Shown here in pieces: positions 1-11,657 of a stretch of 64,000 nt of DNA. The stretch lies in contig JAMPIV010017568.1 of NCBI GenBank assembly GCA_024509875.1, forward strand, positions 1 through 64,000, given 5' to 3'. The stretch's first letter is position 1, and the number at the start of each line of letters is the position of its first letter. This stretch comes from Oreohelix idahoensis (lineage: Eukaryota; Mollusca; Gastropoda; Stylommatophora; Oreohelicidae). The notes below the pieces were generated by a model. It saw only the letters and a program-made list of their open reading frames with translations. It was not told the origin of the DNA and did not search any database. The translations under genes were made by a program, and so were the position numbers.

Positions 1-544
1 GGCCTTTGAAGGTCCCCCCCCCCCCTGGGGCTTCACCGGACCCCCCCCCACAATATTAGAATGTTCCTCAATTTGTAACGTTATGAGGAGTTGAAATCTA
101 TATGGTGCTATCTGGGTTTGTGGAGGGGATCCAATAATTTCCGGTTCAGCCTTAATAACCACTCCGGACTATCCTCAATTCAAAAGGTAACAATGGAGAC
201 ACTCTGCTCCTCCGAAATGTTTCACAGCCAACCAACAATTTGTCTAGTATCACAGGCGGGATTGAATGTGGAAAAAACCCTTCTAATAATATATTTATAA
301 TGTTCTATAATGTGCCGCTCAAATGGAGGGGCTATAATCACCCAACTATAGTTTCGCCTACCGACAATCTGGAGAATTAAGATAATATGTGGGAAATGAG
401 TTTCTGCATCAGAAATCAATTCGCCCTTAGCATTGCTATAAGATGTGTGGGTTATCTCCTCCAGGGTCGATCAATAATTTACCTTGGCGGTGTGGGGTCG
501 GGTGACTACCAATGTCACCAGAGCCCTTTTAATGCGTTAAGGAT
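1..544 (-). pseudogene. degenerate reverse-transcriptase end of gypsy element E1
   Basis: Read on the minus strand, positions 143-122 give a short RKLLDPL-like peptide. It matches the residues just before the catalytic FMDD motif in the related element E11 (near 38,080). Around it the frame is broken by stops and I cannot follow the rest of the domain. The stretch also holds C-rich homopolymer runs in its first 60 bases. It lies on the far side of the RTE-like LINE insertion, so it should be the continuation of E1 pol, cut by the window edge. The match is short and the assignment is tentative. Confidence 0.35.
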
Positions 545-556
545 AATAGCCATAGT

Positions 557-3500
557 CACCCGTGTGTCACCGGGCCCGCCCGAAAGGGGAGCAAAGAATA
601 GTAACACTGTCCCCAAAGAATGTAACTTTCCCCCAGGGCATGTCGTAGAAGGCGGTAATAAGGAGGGGTTGGGCATGGGGCCGGTTACCCCATCCTGTAA
701 AAAAAAATTTAAACCACAAAAAACTTCAACAAATATGGACAAGTCAAATAAAGGAAATAAAACACAGCCATCCAAGACAGGGGAAGGTCCTCTCGCGGGG
801 AGGCGTATGATGCAACACAGAGAAAGCCGAAAGGAGTCTGTGTTGCTGACTAACCTTCTTTCTTCTAGGAGAACTTCCAGATTTGGCACCTGGAATGTTC
901 GGACATTTTACGAACAAGGGAACGTAGCGCATGTAGCAGCAGATATGAGGGAATTCAAAATCGAGGTTCTGGGAATGTGTGAAACAAAGTGGAAGGGGGT
1001 AGACAGGAAGAAACTCATCACAGGTGAATTGGTGCTGTCCTCAGGACATGAAGACGAAACTTCACACCACAGTGAAGGGGGTAGCTCTTATGTTATCTAA
1101 AGAAGCACAGAAAGCACTCATTGAATGGGAAGCTGTTGGACCCAGAATAATAACAGCTACTTTCAAAACAGCTAAAAAGAAAATTCATGTAAATGTCATC
1201 CAATGTTATGCACCAACTAATGACAAAGAAGAGTCTGTGAAAGAAGCATTTTATACTAAACTACAGGAAATTATGGTTAAAGTAAAAAGAAGAGACATCA
1301 CAATTTTGATGGGTGACATGAATGCAAAGATAGGTACAGTCAACACCGGATTTGAAGAAGTCATGGGAAAACATGGGCTAGGAGTAATGAATGAAAAATG
1401 GAGAACTATTCGCAAACTTCTGTGCTTCAAATCAACTGGCTATAGGAGGAAGCATGTTTCCACATAAGAGAATACACAAGGCAACATGGATATCACCAGA
1501 CCATAGAACAGAAAATCAGATCGATCATATATGCATAAAGAAGAAGTTTAGATCATCATTGCAGGATGTAAAGGTATATAGAGGAGCAGATGTGGCATCA
1601 GATCACCATCTTCTGATAGCCAAAATAAAAATGAAACTCAAGAGATATGCAACAATGCAAAATTATAGACAACAGTTTAATGTAGGACAGCTAAGAAATC
1701 AAGAAACAAGAGACAAATTTGCGGTCACAGTATCCAACAAATTCCAAGTGCTACAACAGCTGGAAGATGTAGAGAATACAGAAGACTATTGGCAGCAGGT
1801 CAAAACGGTATGGAAGGAGACATGTGAAGAAATACTGGGGAAAAGGGAAAGACAACAAAAAGCATGGATAACAACAGAAACCATCAATAAGATAAAAGAC
1901 AGGAAAAACAAGAAAGCAGAGTTAAACACAAGCAAAACCAGAAGCTCCAAAGCCAAGGCTCAAGAAGTGTACACAGAAGCAAACAAAGAAGTAAAAAGAA
2001 GTATCAAAAGAGACAAGAGGAAGTATATTGAGGAGTTGGCAAGAGAGGCAGAAGATGCTGCAGCCAAAGGAAATATGAGAGAACTGTATAGCAGCACAAA
2101 GAAGTTAACAGGGAAATACAAGCAAACAAGTTGTCTCATAAAAGACAAGAATGGGAAACTGCTCAGCAATATACAAGAGCAAATGAAGAGGTGGACAGAA
2201 TATTTTGGGGACCTTCTCAATAGACCAGCTCCACAAAACCCGCTGGACATCCAGCCAGCAGAAGAAGAGCTACAAATTAACGGTGAAAGACCAACGAAGG
2301 AAGAAATAAAGAAAGCCATAAAGCTTCTAAGAGATGGAAAAGCGTCTGGACCTGATGGCATTCCAGCAGAGGCCATCAAAGCAGATATCGACACGGCTAC
2401 AGAGATGTTATATAAATTACTTGGTAAAGTCTGGGAAAAGGAAGAGATACCAGCAGAATGGAAGGAAGGATATCTGGTTAAGTTGCCTAAGAAGGGAAAT
2501 TTACAAGAGTGCACAAATTATAGAGGAATAATGTTACTATCAGTGCCAGGAAAAGTATTAAACAGGATTATCCTTGAGAGATTAAAAGAGTCGATAGACA
2601 AGAAATTGAGAGATGAACAAGCAGGTTTTCGACAAAACAGATCATGTACAGACCAGATAGCCACTTTGAGAATAATAGTTGAACAAAGTCTGGAATGGAA
2701 TTCACCACTATACATCGGATTTGTGGACTATGAAAAGGCATTTGACAGTGTAGACAGAGAATCACTTTGGAAATTGATGAGGCATTATGGAGTTCCCCTG
2801 AAGATCATTAATTTAATAAAGAAAACATATGAAGACATGACATGCAGAGTTCTTCATGAAGGACAGCTTACAGAACCATTTGGGATAAGAACAGGAGTGC
2901 GACAGGGATGCCTCTTGTCTCCATTTCTTTTCTTGCTGGCAATAGATTGGGTTATGAGATCATCGACAACACACAACAGAAATGGAATCCAGTGGACTCT
3001 GACTAAGCAGTTGGATGATCTGGATTTTGCTGATGACTTGGCTCTTCTGTCCCATAACCGTAATCAGATGCAGGACAAATTGAAAACACTCGATGAGAGG
3101 TCACAGCAATTGGGTCTGAAAATACACAGGGAAAAGACAAAAATAATGAGAATAAATGCAGGTAATGATAATAGGGTTGAACTTGAAGAAACACCAATAC
3201 AAGATGTAGAATCATATACGTATCTTGGCAGTAATATAGACAAAGTTGGAGGGACAGACAGCGATATCAAAATAAGAATACAAAAGGCAAGAGGAGCTTT
3301 CATTGCATTGGGAAATATATGGAGATCAAGAGAAATAGGATCCAACACGAAAATAAGAATCTTCAACTCAAATGTGAAGTCAGTCCTATTGTATGGCTCT
3401 GAGACATGGAGAACAACAAAGACAACAACCAAAAAGCTACAGACTTTCATAAATGGGTGCTTGCGTAGAATAGAGGGATTAAAATGGTATGACAAGGTTA

Positions 3501-3819
3501 CCAACGTAGAACTGATGACAAGAACTAGACAAGTGCCAGTGGAACAAGAGATGAGAAGAAGACGATGGCGATGGATAGGACACACACTGAGGAAACCTGT
3601 TGATAGCATTACAAGGCAGTCCTTGTTCTGGAACCCTCAGGGCAAGAGAGGCAGAGGAAGACCAAGAAGTACATGGAGAAGAGAGTTGGAAACAGAGGTG
3701 AAAATGATGAGGAGAACATGGAAAGAACTTGAGATGATGGCACGTGACAGGAGGACTTGGCATGTGTTTGTTGAAGGCCTATGCTCCTTTGGGAGTGGAG
3801 GGTTATGAATGAATGAATG
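557..3819 (+). mobile_element. near full-length RTE-like non-LTR retrotransposon
   Basis: The insertion is bounded by a perfect 12-bp target-site duplication, AATAGCCATAGT, at 545-556 and 3,820-3,831. It has a short 5' leader (557-734), one coding region for an apurinic-like endonuclease plus reverse transcriptase, and almost no 3' UTR. The stop codon at 3,806-3,808 runs straight into an ATGA repeat tail, which is typical of RTE-clade LINEs. The element lies inside E1. It looks full length at the 5' end because the TSD directly precedes the leader, but its coding region is frameshifted. The clade is inferred from the endonuclease-RT architecture and the tail, not from a tree. Confidence 0.85.
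735..3808 (+). pseudogene. LINE endonuclease-reverse transcriptase, two frameshifts
   Basis: Endonuclease and target-primed reverse transcriptase of the LINE. The likely start is the ATG at 735. The endonuclease begins with a TWNVRT motif near 890 and continues through NVIQCYAPTND, GDMNAKIG and a terminal SDHHLL motif near 1,600. It is broken by frame changes near 1,075 and 1,390. The reverse transcriptase is in one open frame to 3,808: NYRGIMLLS, EQAGFRQNRSC, FVDYEKAFDSVD, TGVRQGCLLSP and the catalytic FADD motif near 3,030. The C-terminus has the RRRRWRWIGHTLR and GKRGRGRPR motifs seen in RTE-type and related LINE proteins. Because the endonuclease is broken, this copy cannot make an intact protein as sequenced. 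Confidence 0.85.
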
Positions 3820-3831
3820 AATAGCCATAGT

Positions 3832-3965
3832 GTGAAGCGCTGTGAGCATTTCCCGAATCGCTCACTCGTCCACTGCCCACTGTTCTTATGTTAACAATTT
3901 GTTTCGGTTTTAACTTAGGCGGATCATCTTCAATGTCAATGTCAGCCAGCTCCCTAAATGCGGCT
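3832..3965. other. E1 interior beside the LINE insertion
   Basis: This short stretch continues the minus-strand E1 interior downstream of the integrase-like frame that stops near 3,966. Its minus-strand translation is acidic and proline/lysine-rich after that stop. I recognise no domain in it. Confidence 0.4.
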
Positions 3966-6106
3966 TCAAACTGTTCCTGGGTTGGACTGGTCTGAATTTC
4001 TATTTTCTCTGGATGCCTTTCTCAGAGTTGCGAATCTAAATATTTTTGGTGAACACTGTTGGGGGAAAGGTGGATACCTATCCTCTATGTCAACCTTATT
4101 ATTGTTATTTTCCTTGTTAATGTTAGGCCCATATGTTTCAGAATGCTTGGCTGGCATCTGATTATGATTTTCCCAACTTGGGGACTGTACCTTGCTACAT
4201 TTTTCACAGGCCCTCACAAATTGTGCAATATCAGCAGCTACTTGGGGCCAATATAATTTTTCTGATGTCCTTTGACGGGTAGTCCCATTTCTCTGGTGTC
4301 CACCGTCTGGTACAACATGTGATTTTGCCATCACTTCTTGTCTGTAGGGAGTTAGGAGTACCAACTGTCCATATCCTTTGGGTCCGGCTCCCGCCTTCCT
4401 GTGGAGCAGTCCATCTCTCAAGTAAAATTGTCCTTTCTTAGGGTGTGCATGGCTGTTTAGTAATTTGTCAAAGCAAGGTTTTAATGATTTGTCCTTTGCC
4501 TGGGCCTTTCTCATCTGTTTATCAGAAAAGGTTAATGGGGGTTCCCCCTCCTTTCTACTAGGGGTCGACCTGACCTGAAGCGTGGCCATTACCACAGGTT
4601 TTACAGGGCTTCCTAGAAAAACATATTTACTTCCTAACACCAGCGGGTAATTAGGATCGTCACACACGGCTGCTCTAATCACTCCTTCCACGTACCTTGT
4701 CTCTACATTGATCTCGGCTACGGGAAGTGTCATGGTGGATATTCCCTTTACGGCCCCTTGTATCTCCACTTTCTCTGTGGTATACTGTTCAGGGTGCACT
4801 AGGGTTGCACTCACAACTGAGTCATATTCTAAACCTGAATCGTAAAGGCACCTAACCTTGGCCCCATTACATGTCACTTCTTCACAGATGGGGGGATGTT
4901 GAAGATTTATATGATTCTCTGTCAGTTTCTTCTTCCCCTTGTCCACTGTTATCATGCATGCCGCGTGATATGGAGGAACCTTCCTACCACATTCACTAGT
5001 ATTATGATTATGCATCCTGCATATTTGACAATATTTTCCTTCCTGTCTGAAGGGTTTCCTGTTATCATATTTCCTTTCATTGAATTGTGGGGTTTTATTT
5101 TTATAGTCATTTCGTGGCCTATCAAACTGGTGCTTACCTTTGTTTTGATCTCTATGATCAAATTCATTAAAGTTTTGTGGTGCCTGATAATTATCTACCT
5201 GCCTCTTCTTATTACCTGTTACTTCTGCCTGAGCTGCTTGATACCTTTCAGCAACATTTAGCAACTCACCCAGCCTCTCTGCACCTTGTTCCATGAGAAA
5301 CTTTCTCAGGTCTGGAGCCATGGACTCTCTTAATTGCTCTATAAGGACCATTTCCTTAAGATCTTGGGTTTTCCCCAGAGAAGTCCATTTCTCCAAGTAT
5401 GTCTCTATTCGTGCAGAGAACTGGTGATAGGTTTCACCTGACAGTAGTTTAGCATTCCTAAATTTTTTCTATTAAATTCTGCGTTCTTTTCATATCTTAA
5501 CAAAAGAGCCTGCTTTAGCATGTCATAATTTTCCTGATCACCTCTGCTCATTTTTGCAAAAACTTCATAAGCTACCCCACGAAGTCCCTGAGATAACTTT
5601 AAGCTCCACCTTTCTCTCTCTAACCCACATGTGGTAGCTAATAGTTCATACCTATTTAGATAGCTCTCTATATCATCGTCTTTCTCAACAAAATGATCTA
5701 AATGAAAATTCATAGCTGAGGTTGAGGCTCCCTGGCTAGCAGTGGCATCAGAGGCAAAGGGACTGGCACCATTTTCAGGAGCATGGCCTTGAAACTCAAA
5801 CTCCCTTAGTCGTAACTCGTGTTCCCTTTGTAATCTCTTCTCCTCCTTTTCTGCTTCCCTTTCTGCACCCTGTCTTCTTTCCTCGGCTTCCAATGCTTTA
5901 GCCTCTTTGTCCGCCTCAATCTGCAACCTCTTAATTTCCTTTTCAGCTTCTAACTTTCTTTCGGCCTCTTTTTCTAATCTTCTTTCTTCTCGTTCAATAT
6001 ATTTGTCACATTCAGCCGTGACATAAGAAATCATAATTTGCCCGTCCATTCCTAACTCTTTCGCAGTCTGTACAGCAGCAGATCGAAATTTTGCCAGGTC
6101 GGCCAT
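3966..6106 (-). pseudogene. E1 gag-protease-integrase zinc domain, frameshifted
   Basis: Read from 6,106 leftwards. The N-terminus MADLAKFRSAAVQTAKELG is followed by a long Glu/Lys/Arg coiled coil and a capsid-like domain (ESYLNRYELLATTCG). The frame breaks near 5,465, and the second frame resumes in capsid and runs to 3,966. It then shows a CCHC zinc knuckle (CQICRMHNHNTSEC, CX2CX4HX4C) and an aspartic protease with an active-site DSG (RCLYDSGLEYDS) ending in YPLVLGSKYVF. After that come the linker MATLQVRST and an integrase HHCC zinc domain ending in CEKCSK. The integrase catalytic core does not follow. Instead there is a segment (PPFPQQCSPKIFRFATLRK) with a counterpart in E11. E1 keeps the protease that E11 lacks. 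Confidence 0.85.
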
Positions 6107-6288
6107 TGTCTAACAGATAAATGTCTAAAAATATTTTAACTAAACAATTTTATCTATGACTAATTAACTCAGGACAACACAGGCACTGTGAGCTCAACCT
6201 TATTTATTTTCACCCAAGGATACCTTTTAATTCTTATTGTTCCCTGAAGTGAATTACCCCGAATATTTTTAATAGGGAAAGATTCAAA

Positions 6289-6308
6289 ATCCCGAGAGCG
6301 AGACCCCA
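6289..6308 (-). promoter_or_regulatory. degenerate primer binding site of E1
   Basis: On the minus strand this reads TGGGGTCTCGCTCTCGGGAT, five bases inside the 5' LTR. It is an altered form of the proline-tRNA-type site that is perfect in E11. It therefore marks the LTR/interior boundary. Confidence 0.65.
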
Positions 6309-6313
6309 ATATA

Positions 6314-9031
6314 TGTGGTGAAGTGGAATGTTATAAATATTTATAGGGGACTTAGTGTACTGACTGAGATCAGCTGTGAAGGTATCTATATCTAATAAGA
6401 GTAGTGTATTATAGATAACCTTACTTGCTGCCACATATGTATACCTCAGTCAGAATTATTCTGGAATAGTGTGATGACTACGTTATATGTCTAGGGTATG
6501 TGTATGATGAAGTGTAAGTCATAACAACAACAGACAGATAAACAATTTAATTTATTCCACCACACTTGACAACACTGTGACACTCACATACATAAAACAC
6601 TCTACGAGGATATCTTAAAGGAGTCACTGATAACTTTTCAAATAACAATATGTATTCAGTGCTGTCATGAATGTATATGTGTCCTGATTCAAATACAAAG
6701 GGAACCAGGAATCACAATCAATTTTAATTACAAGTTATATGTACAGAATTTATTAATATGAATCTTGTAGTGACATATATTATTAATAGTATCCTATGTG
6801 TGTCAGTTGTGTAGTAGTAATATGAGGTAATACTGGTTTTGTTTTGTTCAAGCTCTGTTGGTATTTGTCATCATGACTTCAATAGTTTGTTTCTATTGGA
6901 ACTAGTATTGGAGATGTTCTCAGTTCCTGGTATTAAAAAAAATTAAATTCCCCTCTTAATTTTATTTTACAATGTCATTTTAAGATGGGGGTACATAATG
7001 TTGAGCTCCATGGCCACACTCTCTTATCTTTCGTGATGACTGCAGTAAAAGACTCCTCTGCTCGATTACTTTAATGAGTTCTGGAGCCACCCCACTGGTT
7101 GCTATATGGACCAAGGAGTATGCTGTCCACCTCTGGCTTCAGCAAAGCTCTGACCAGGTGCTGCTCAATAACTTTAAGACCACGGTCCCACAATTCATGG
7201 AAATAATAAACAGTTTCGTTGACTGGCAATGAATATAGCACAACTCCGATCTGCCGATGTCCCAGGCTTTATTTTATAAAAAATATACACTGGTGCTCAA
7301 CGCACTGCTTCTTAGTAGGTTTATTACAAGATGTGGCAAGGAACAGACGCTCTGAATTGAGTATATTCGCAGCTCTACCCAATCAAACCATGTCTACACA
7401 TCTTTTCAAAAAAAGTACCCCTTCTCAGGTTTCCCCTGACAACACAAGATAGTATTTATAGCCCGACCAATCGTGTTTAGTCTTACATTTGTTGCGCTCC
7501 AATCAAATAGGAGTTAACATGGTAGGCTATTTCCGAAACGTAATGTTTTTTTTAAACACGTTATAAAAAAAATTTTATGAGCAGAAATGATTTCATGCTG
7601 TCAGGCACCTACACTATTTTATTTTGGCCATAACTTGGTAATTCCTAGACTATTTGCGTAACGTTTTACATATTCTTTGTCAGCAAACCCTAAGGAACCC
7701 AAATATACGAATTTAATGGAGCCAATATGCATTTTCTTCTAGGATAGTCGTGCTGTTACTACCTTCTCACTTCCAAACTTGAGGGTGTCTGGGTACTGTC
7801 ATGTTTTCAAACGTAAACCGGTATAATGTCATAATTCCCAATAAGCGTTTTTCAGGATTTTAAAACCTAACTCTGGTATGGGTAGTGAATTTTATCACTG
7901 TCGATTTGAAATAAAGTTAGTGCATGTGGCCTTACACGCGTGATGGCAGCAATTGTGTATCGCGCGACGCGTGTTTAGTGTTGCATGTGTCCTTGCTTTC
8001 TGCCTCTCCCTTCTCTCTATCCTTTAGTCCATCTGTCTTTTAGTTACGCCGTGTATAAAATGGAATGAATGAAATATTAAATTTAGGTCATTGATCAGCT
8101 TGCTTCTTCTTCTTCTTGCGATCGCATCTTTGATGATTACACCGTCAGACGAGTTCTCATGATGAATTCGACTGTTGTTTGAAGTTCCTCTTTAACTCCA
8201 TATAGCTTTGAGTTTAGTGTTGAGTCATTGGGCCAGTATATCTTTCTTAACTGGTCATACAGAGGACAGTCCTGTAGAACATGCTCAGCAGTTTGTTCGT
8301 TTAATCCACATGTGCACAGTGGTGAAGCAGACAATCGTAGCTTGTGCATGTGTTTATTCAGTTTGTTATGCCCTGTCCTGAGTCGAAAAATAGTTATCTG
8401 TCCCTGCCGGTCGAGAGTGTGATAGTCGTCTTTGGGTTGGTTCTGTTCTCTTCTGATAGTCTGGATAGCTCTCTTTTTCTCAAAGTATGTGACTTCATTA
8501 TCTTCTTGTTCACATTCTCCTCCCTTTTTTGCAAGTTTATCTGCCTTTTCATTTCCGGGTACACCACAATGAGATGGTACCCACTGAAGTATGGTTCTCT
8601 TTTTGGCAGCTACCTTGTTTAGTTCATTTCAGATGCGGGAGTTTACCACCCTTGAGAGCTTGCAGGACAGACAGTGCATCTGTGAGGATGACTACCTGGT
8701 GGCAGTCAGAGTTGGTGTTATAAATCATATTTGCAGCTTGCTCTAGAGCTTGAACCTCAGCTGTATAGTTGGAACAGCTTGCGTATCTCAAGGTTTTTCC
8801 AAGAAATACAGTACAAGTTTCATTGAAGAAAGCGGGTAATAATACAGTAGGCTTTTACTATCAACGTGAAAGCGTTACAATTTGCAGACGAAGGAGAACA
8901 CAGGGGGATTTTGCGTACAGTCATTGTGACAGCACTGTTCTTTACCATTCTTCTTTCCTTTTATTAAATTTATTTGTTAGGCTTTGCATTTACGTTTTAA
9001 TTTACATATGTGGATGTAGAATTTCACGACA
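6314..9031 (-). repeat. 5' LTR of E1
   Basis: Homologous over its length to the 2.4-kb E11 LTRs, starting TGTGGTGAAGTGG and ending ...TTTCACGACA in plus-strand reading. It is 2,718 bp long, including the truncated LINE at 8,104-8,774 and its TSDs. It lacks about 350 bp present in E11 (around 7,195, corresponding to 35,640-35,990) and carries many point differences, so it is an older copy. Confidence 0.85.
8104..8774 (-). mobile_element. 5'-truncated RNase H-bearing LINE in the E1 LTR
   Basis: Flanked by an 8-bp direct repeat CAGCTTGC at 8,096-8,103 and 8,775-8,782. The E11 LTR has no insert at the matching point. On the minus strand the 3' end is an (AAG)n-type tail at about 8,104-8,118. The coding part is the C-terminal RNase H region with pieces such as NYTAEVQALEQAANMI and ILTDALSVLQALKGG, interrupted by stops. 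The last open piece (8,349-8,137) includes HKLRLSASPLCTCGLNEQTA and AEHVLQDCPLYDQLR, the Cys-rich tail common after RNase H in I/Jockey-like LINEs. It may be the same LINE family as E5. Confidence 0.8.
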
Positions 9032-9091
9032 CGTGGTTCGGATAATGTGATGGCGGACATACTGTCTAGATGCCCACATGATTCCACTTAA
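9032..9091 (+). pseudogene. C-terminal end of E4 pol (RNase H tail)
   Basis: Only the last codons remain, reading DNVMADILSRCPHDST then stop at 9,089-9,091. This aligns with the end of E10 pol (ENIVADALSRNPIDDE), the last RNase H motif of Ty3/gypsy. The upstream part of the gene is displaced to the left of the window by insertion of E1. Confidence 0.75.
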
Positions 9092-9845
9092 GTCTTGTGT
9101 CCTAGATTTCATGATACATTTCCAGACTCATGTCTGTTCATAATATACATTAATACATTTGTTTCACCTTAGATTAGTAAATTGATTGTTTTCTTTCTCT
9201 ATTACTATCTTTGGTGTAATGTCGAAGGTTAAGGTTAACATAAAATAAAGGCCAAAAAATAAGAAAAGGAAAAATGTTAAAATGGCCACATATAATATTT
9301 AAATAATTTTGTAATGACTATAGTGCATTATAGCATGTTACTAATTAATGTCATTTATATTGTTCTCAGTGCAAACTAGTACCAAGTACAGAGCGGTTGT
9401 GAGAACCATGATGATGCCATACCTTACATTTGTTCGAGAGATCGCAGCACTTATTTGTATATAATATACTTCTATTGTTAGATAATGTGTAAGGAATTTA
9501 ACAAAATTGGTCATGTCCATCCATTACATATATTAATGGTATAACATTGTAATTTGTATATTGATATGACTTCTTGAGATAGATTGTCATTGGTCATTGC
9601 TATGATTATATTATTGCATAATTGTTTGATAGTTATGTAATTTTTGTTAGTATCGCCAGCAACTGAGGTTTCTTTGATGGTACCTTCCCGAAGATATTTT
9701 CTGTTATTTGGTGAGATGATTTGATTCTCTTCGGTTGATTCTTTCATTGGCACATTATTCATGTGTCATGAGCTTGTGGTATCTTGCTCATTGATGTATT
9801 TTTAAAAACATGGGTCATTTTTTTTATACGGGGGGTGCGGTAGTC
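9092..9845 (+). other. E4 3' non-coding region with polypurine tract
   Basis: AT-rich and non-coding. It resembles the E7 region 22,148-22,541, with shared phrases around a GTCCATCCAT motif and an oligo-T block. It ends with T-rich sequence followed by TACGGGGGGTGCGGTAGTC (about 9,827-9,845), the polypurine tract for plus-strand priming. The LTR starts directly after it. Confidence 0.7.
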
Positions 9846-11229
9846 TGTTGCTGTCGTTTTGATGGAGTCATAATAGGTAAATCTATTTAATACTTTTGTC
9901 GTTTTGACGGAGTCATATAGGTTAATCTATTTAATACTTTTGTTGTGAAACTTTGTTGGTCAAAGTTGGATAATTGGGTATTAACGTCTATGACAGGTTG
10001 TTTAAAGGGTTATCTTCTCTTTCTTTCAATCGTTGTCGTTGATCTGTCTGAACGATGCTCATTTTTATGCTGTCTAGGCATGCGCAGGGTTCTGAGCGCG
10101 AACTGTGACTTCCGTCATCTAGATTGTGATCTGGGCTGTCGGACGACGATGTCCGTTGTGTTTTCCTCTAGATCATCATGGGGATAGGAAAGTTTCGATA
10201 TGACTGAAATGTCAATGTTTTCCCCAGTGATTGTTTGTTAAAGGTGTATCCAGAAGATTCTGTATGAAGGTAAATGACATTCTTATTACTATGCCTTTGG
10301 CTGCAGAACATTTGAAATTACCTATCTGTCGAGTGAAGCTCACAGATCTTGAGAGACAGAATTTCTTCTTTGCTTCTAGTTCTAGCCAAATGAGACTATG
10401 TGTTTTCAAGTGAACAGAAGCCTAATGATGATGATAAATTATTGTGGACGCCACAGGTTGGCAGTATATATATATATATATGTTTAGCATGGTTTGATCG
10501 TGCCTGCTAAAAAAGGATACACAGCTGTCTACATATTGAGGCCCTGTATTACGGCCAATATTTTCAGCAAGACGAAATATACCTGGCGAGCTATGCCAGT
10601 TGAATAACAGCCTTATGTATTATTGCTACGCAATTTAGGAGCTCGTTCGTTGAACGACAGAGCTAATTAAGTACCTAACGCGCTGAGACAATGGTACGGA
10701 AGCTACATTACATATTGTAACATTAGGACAGATGATGTTTGATGTATGATGCAAGCCTTTGATTACCAGACATTTAACAGTCATTTATTATCTATGTGAA
10801 GTCCTTGATCTTGTCGATTTGACTGTCCTGTTGATGCTACTGTCAGTTTCGTAAATAAATGTTTGAAACGTGCCAGCAGTCTTCAATTCATCATTGACTA
10901 CTGCATGTGAGTGTATGGATGCATTACTGACTTTACTAAGAGCCTCAAGCATTCGTGTTTTCGTCTACACCCACACTCAGCACATCATAATACCAATATC
11001 ACAGATCTACAACATGTACGCTGTTTACTGTGAGTGATCATAGTACCCCTGGCAGTGCCTCACTCTGGTGGCCGTTACATTCCTGGCCGTTACATTTCTG
11101 GTGACCTACATCGACACCGCAACATTACACAGTCCAGGTGATAAGCGACACGTTTACTCTGCCAGCTTTCACATCACTCATAAACAGTACGTTACATTTA
11201 TGGTGGCCGTTACAAAACAGACGGTTACA
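9846..11229 (+). repeat. 3' LTR of E4
   Basis: Begins TGTTGCTGTCGTTTTGA, homologous to the E7 LTR start, and ends ...GACGGTTACA. It is 1,384 bp, longer than the 1,147 bp E7 LTR. An approximately 45-bp direct duplication lies near its start (about 9,855-9,943). Its last 170 bp contain several copies of a GTTACATTTCTGGTGGCC-like motif, which in E7 marks the LTR/primer-binding junction. Confidence 0.75.
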
Positions 11230-11657
11230 CCTCCCACACTTTATCCTTGGCTTCTTTCGCCAAAGTTTTAAATCTATTGATGCTTGCTTTTTTTAAAACT
11301 TCATCTTTCTCTTCAACTAGTAAATGATACCTCATCTCTTTTTCGTGCTTTCCGTCATTCCTTGGTCGCTCTTTCCTTCTCAACCCATGCGTTCTCAACT
11401 GTCTCATTCCACCAGGGTTGTTGGCCCTAGCTGTCCGTTGTCTGACGTTTTGCCGTAGTGTATGTATAGGGCTGTTATGATCTCGAAGGCCTGTAGGATA
11501 TGTGGAGGCCTGTTTCGATTTCCTGTGTCTTGTAGTCATCCCCTTTGCAATGAGGACAACACAGGGTAGGTGATCACTGTCCTGTGACCCTTAAACATCC
11601 CAACGTGCTATGGAAGCAGAAACACTAGAGATGAATGCCAGAACAATGACACCATCA
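11230..11657 (-). pseudogene. old LINE E5, piece after endonuclease motif
   Basis: The minus-strand translation across 11,657-11,540 gives the end of an endonuclease (LAFISSVSASIARWDV, a stop, then SQDSDHLP). It continues in an open frame with KGMTTRHRKSKQASTYP and a linker ending LAKEAKDKVWE at 11,230. It is the direct continuation of the piece at 28,455-28,689; E6 with its CATCA duplication lies between. The SDH motif and linker are typical of Jockey/I-like LINEs. The reverse transcriptase should lie beyond E4, outside the window. Confidence 0.75.

Larger units (their letters stand above)
1..9031 (-). mobile_element. E1: Ty3/gypsy element, minus strand, left part outside window
   Basis: The 5' LTR lies at 6,314-9,031, followed leftwards by a degenerate primer binding site, Gag, protease and an integrase zinc-binding domain down to about 3,966, then a reverse-transcriptase trace at 1-544. 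Gag and LTR are clearly the same family as E11 at 34,727-43,777. E1 is older: its LTR has lost about 350 bp relative to E11 and carries a truncated LINE, its gag is frameshifted, and an RTE-like LINE splits it at 545-3,831. Its outer edge at 9,031 (plus-strand reading ...GACA) abuts the end of another element's pol gene, so E1 inserted into E4. The 3' LTR and TSD partner are not in the window. Confidence 0.85.
9032..11229 (+). mobile_element. E4: 3' part of a Ty3/gypsy element, E7 family
   Basis: It comprises a pol end (9,032-9,091), a 3' non-coding region resembling that of E7, a polypurine tract and a 3' LTR. The left boundary is the insertion point of E1. The right boundary at 11,229 is supported by the interrupted old LINE E5: its minus-strand frame is open up to KDKVWE and breaks off exactly where the LTR ends (...GGTTACA). 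The next five bases CCTCC would be the TSD, whose partner is outside the window. Confidence 0.8.

Noticed and set aside
4896..5261. Plus-strand hydrophobic open frame over E1 gag
   Set aside because: Antisense shadow of the minus-strand gag/protease coding sequence. The same shadow appears over E11 gag.
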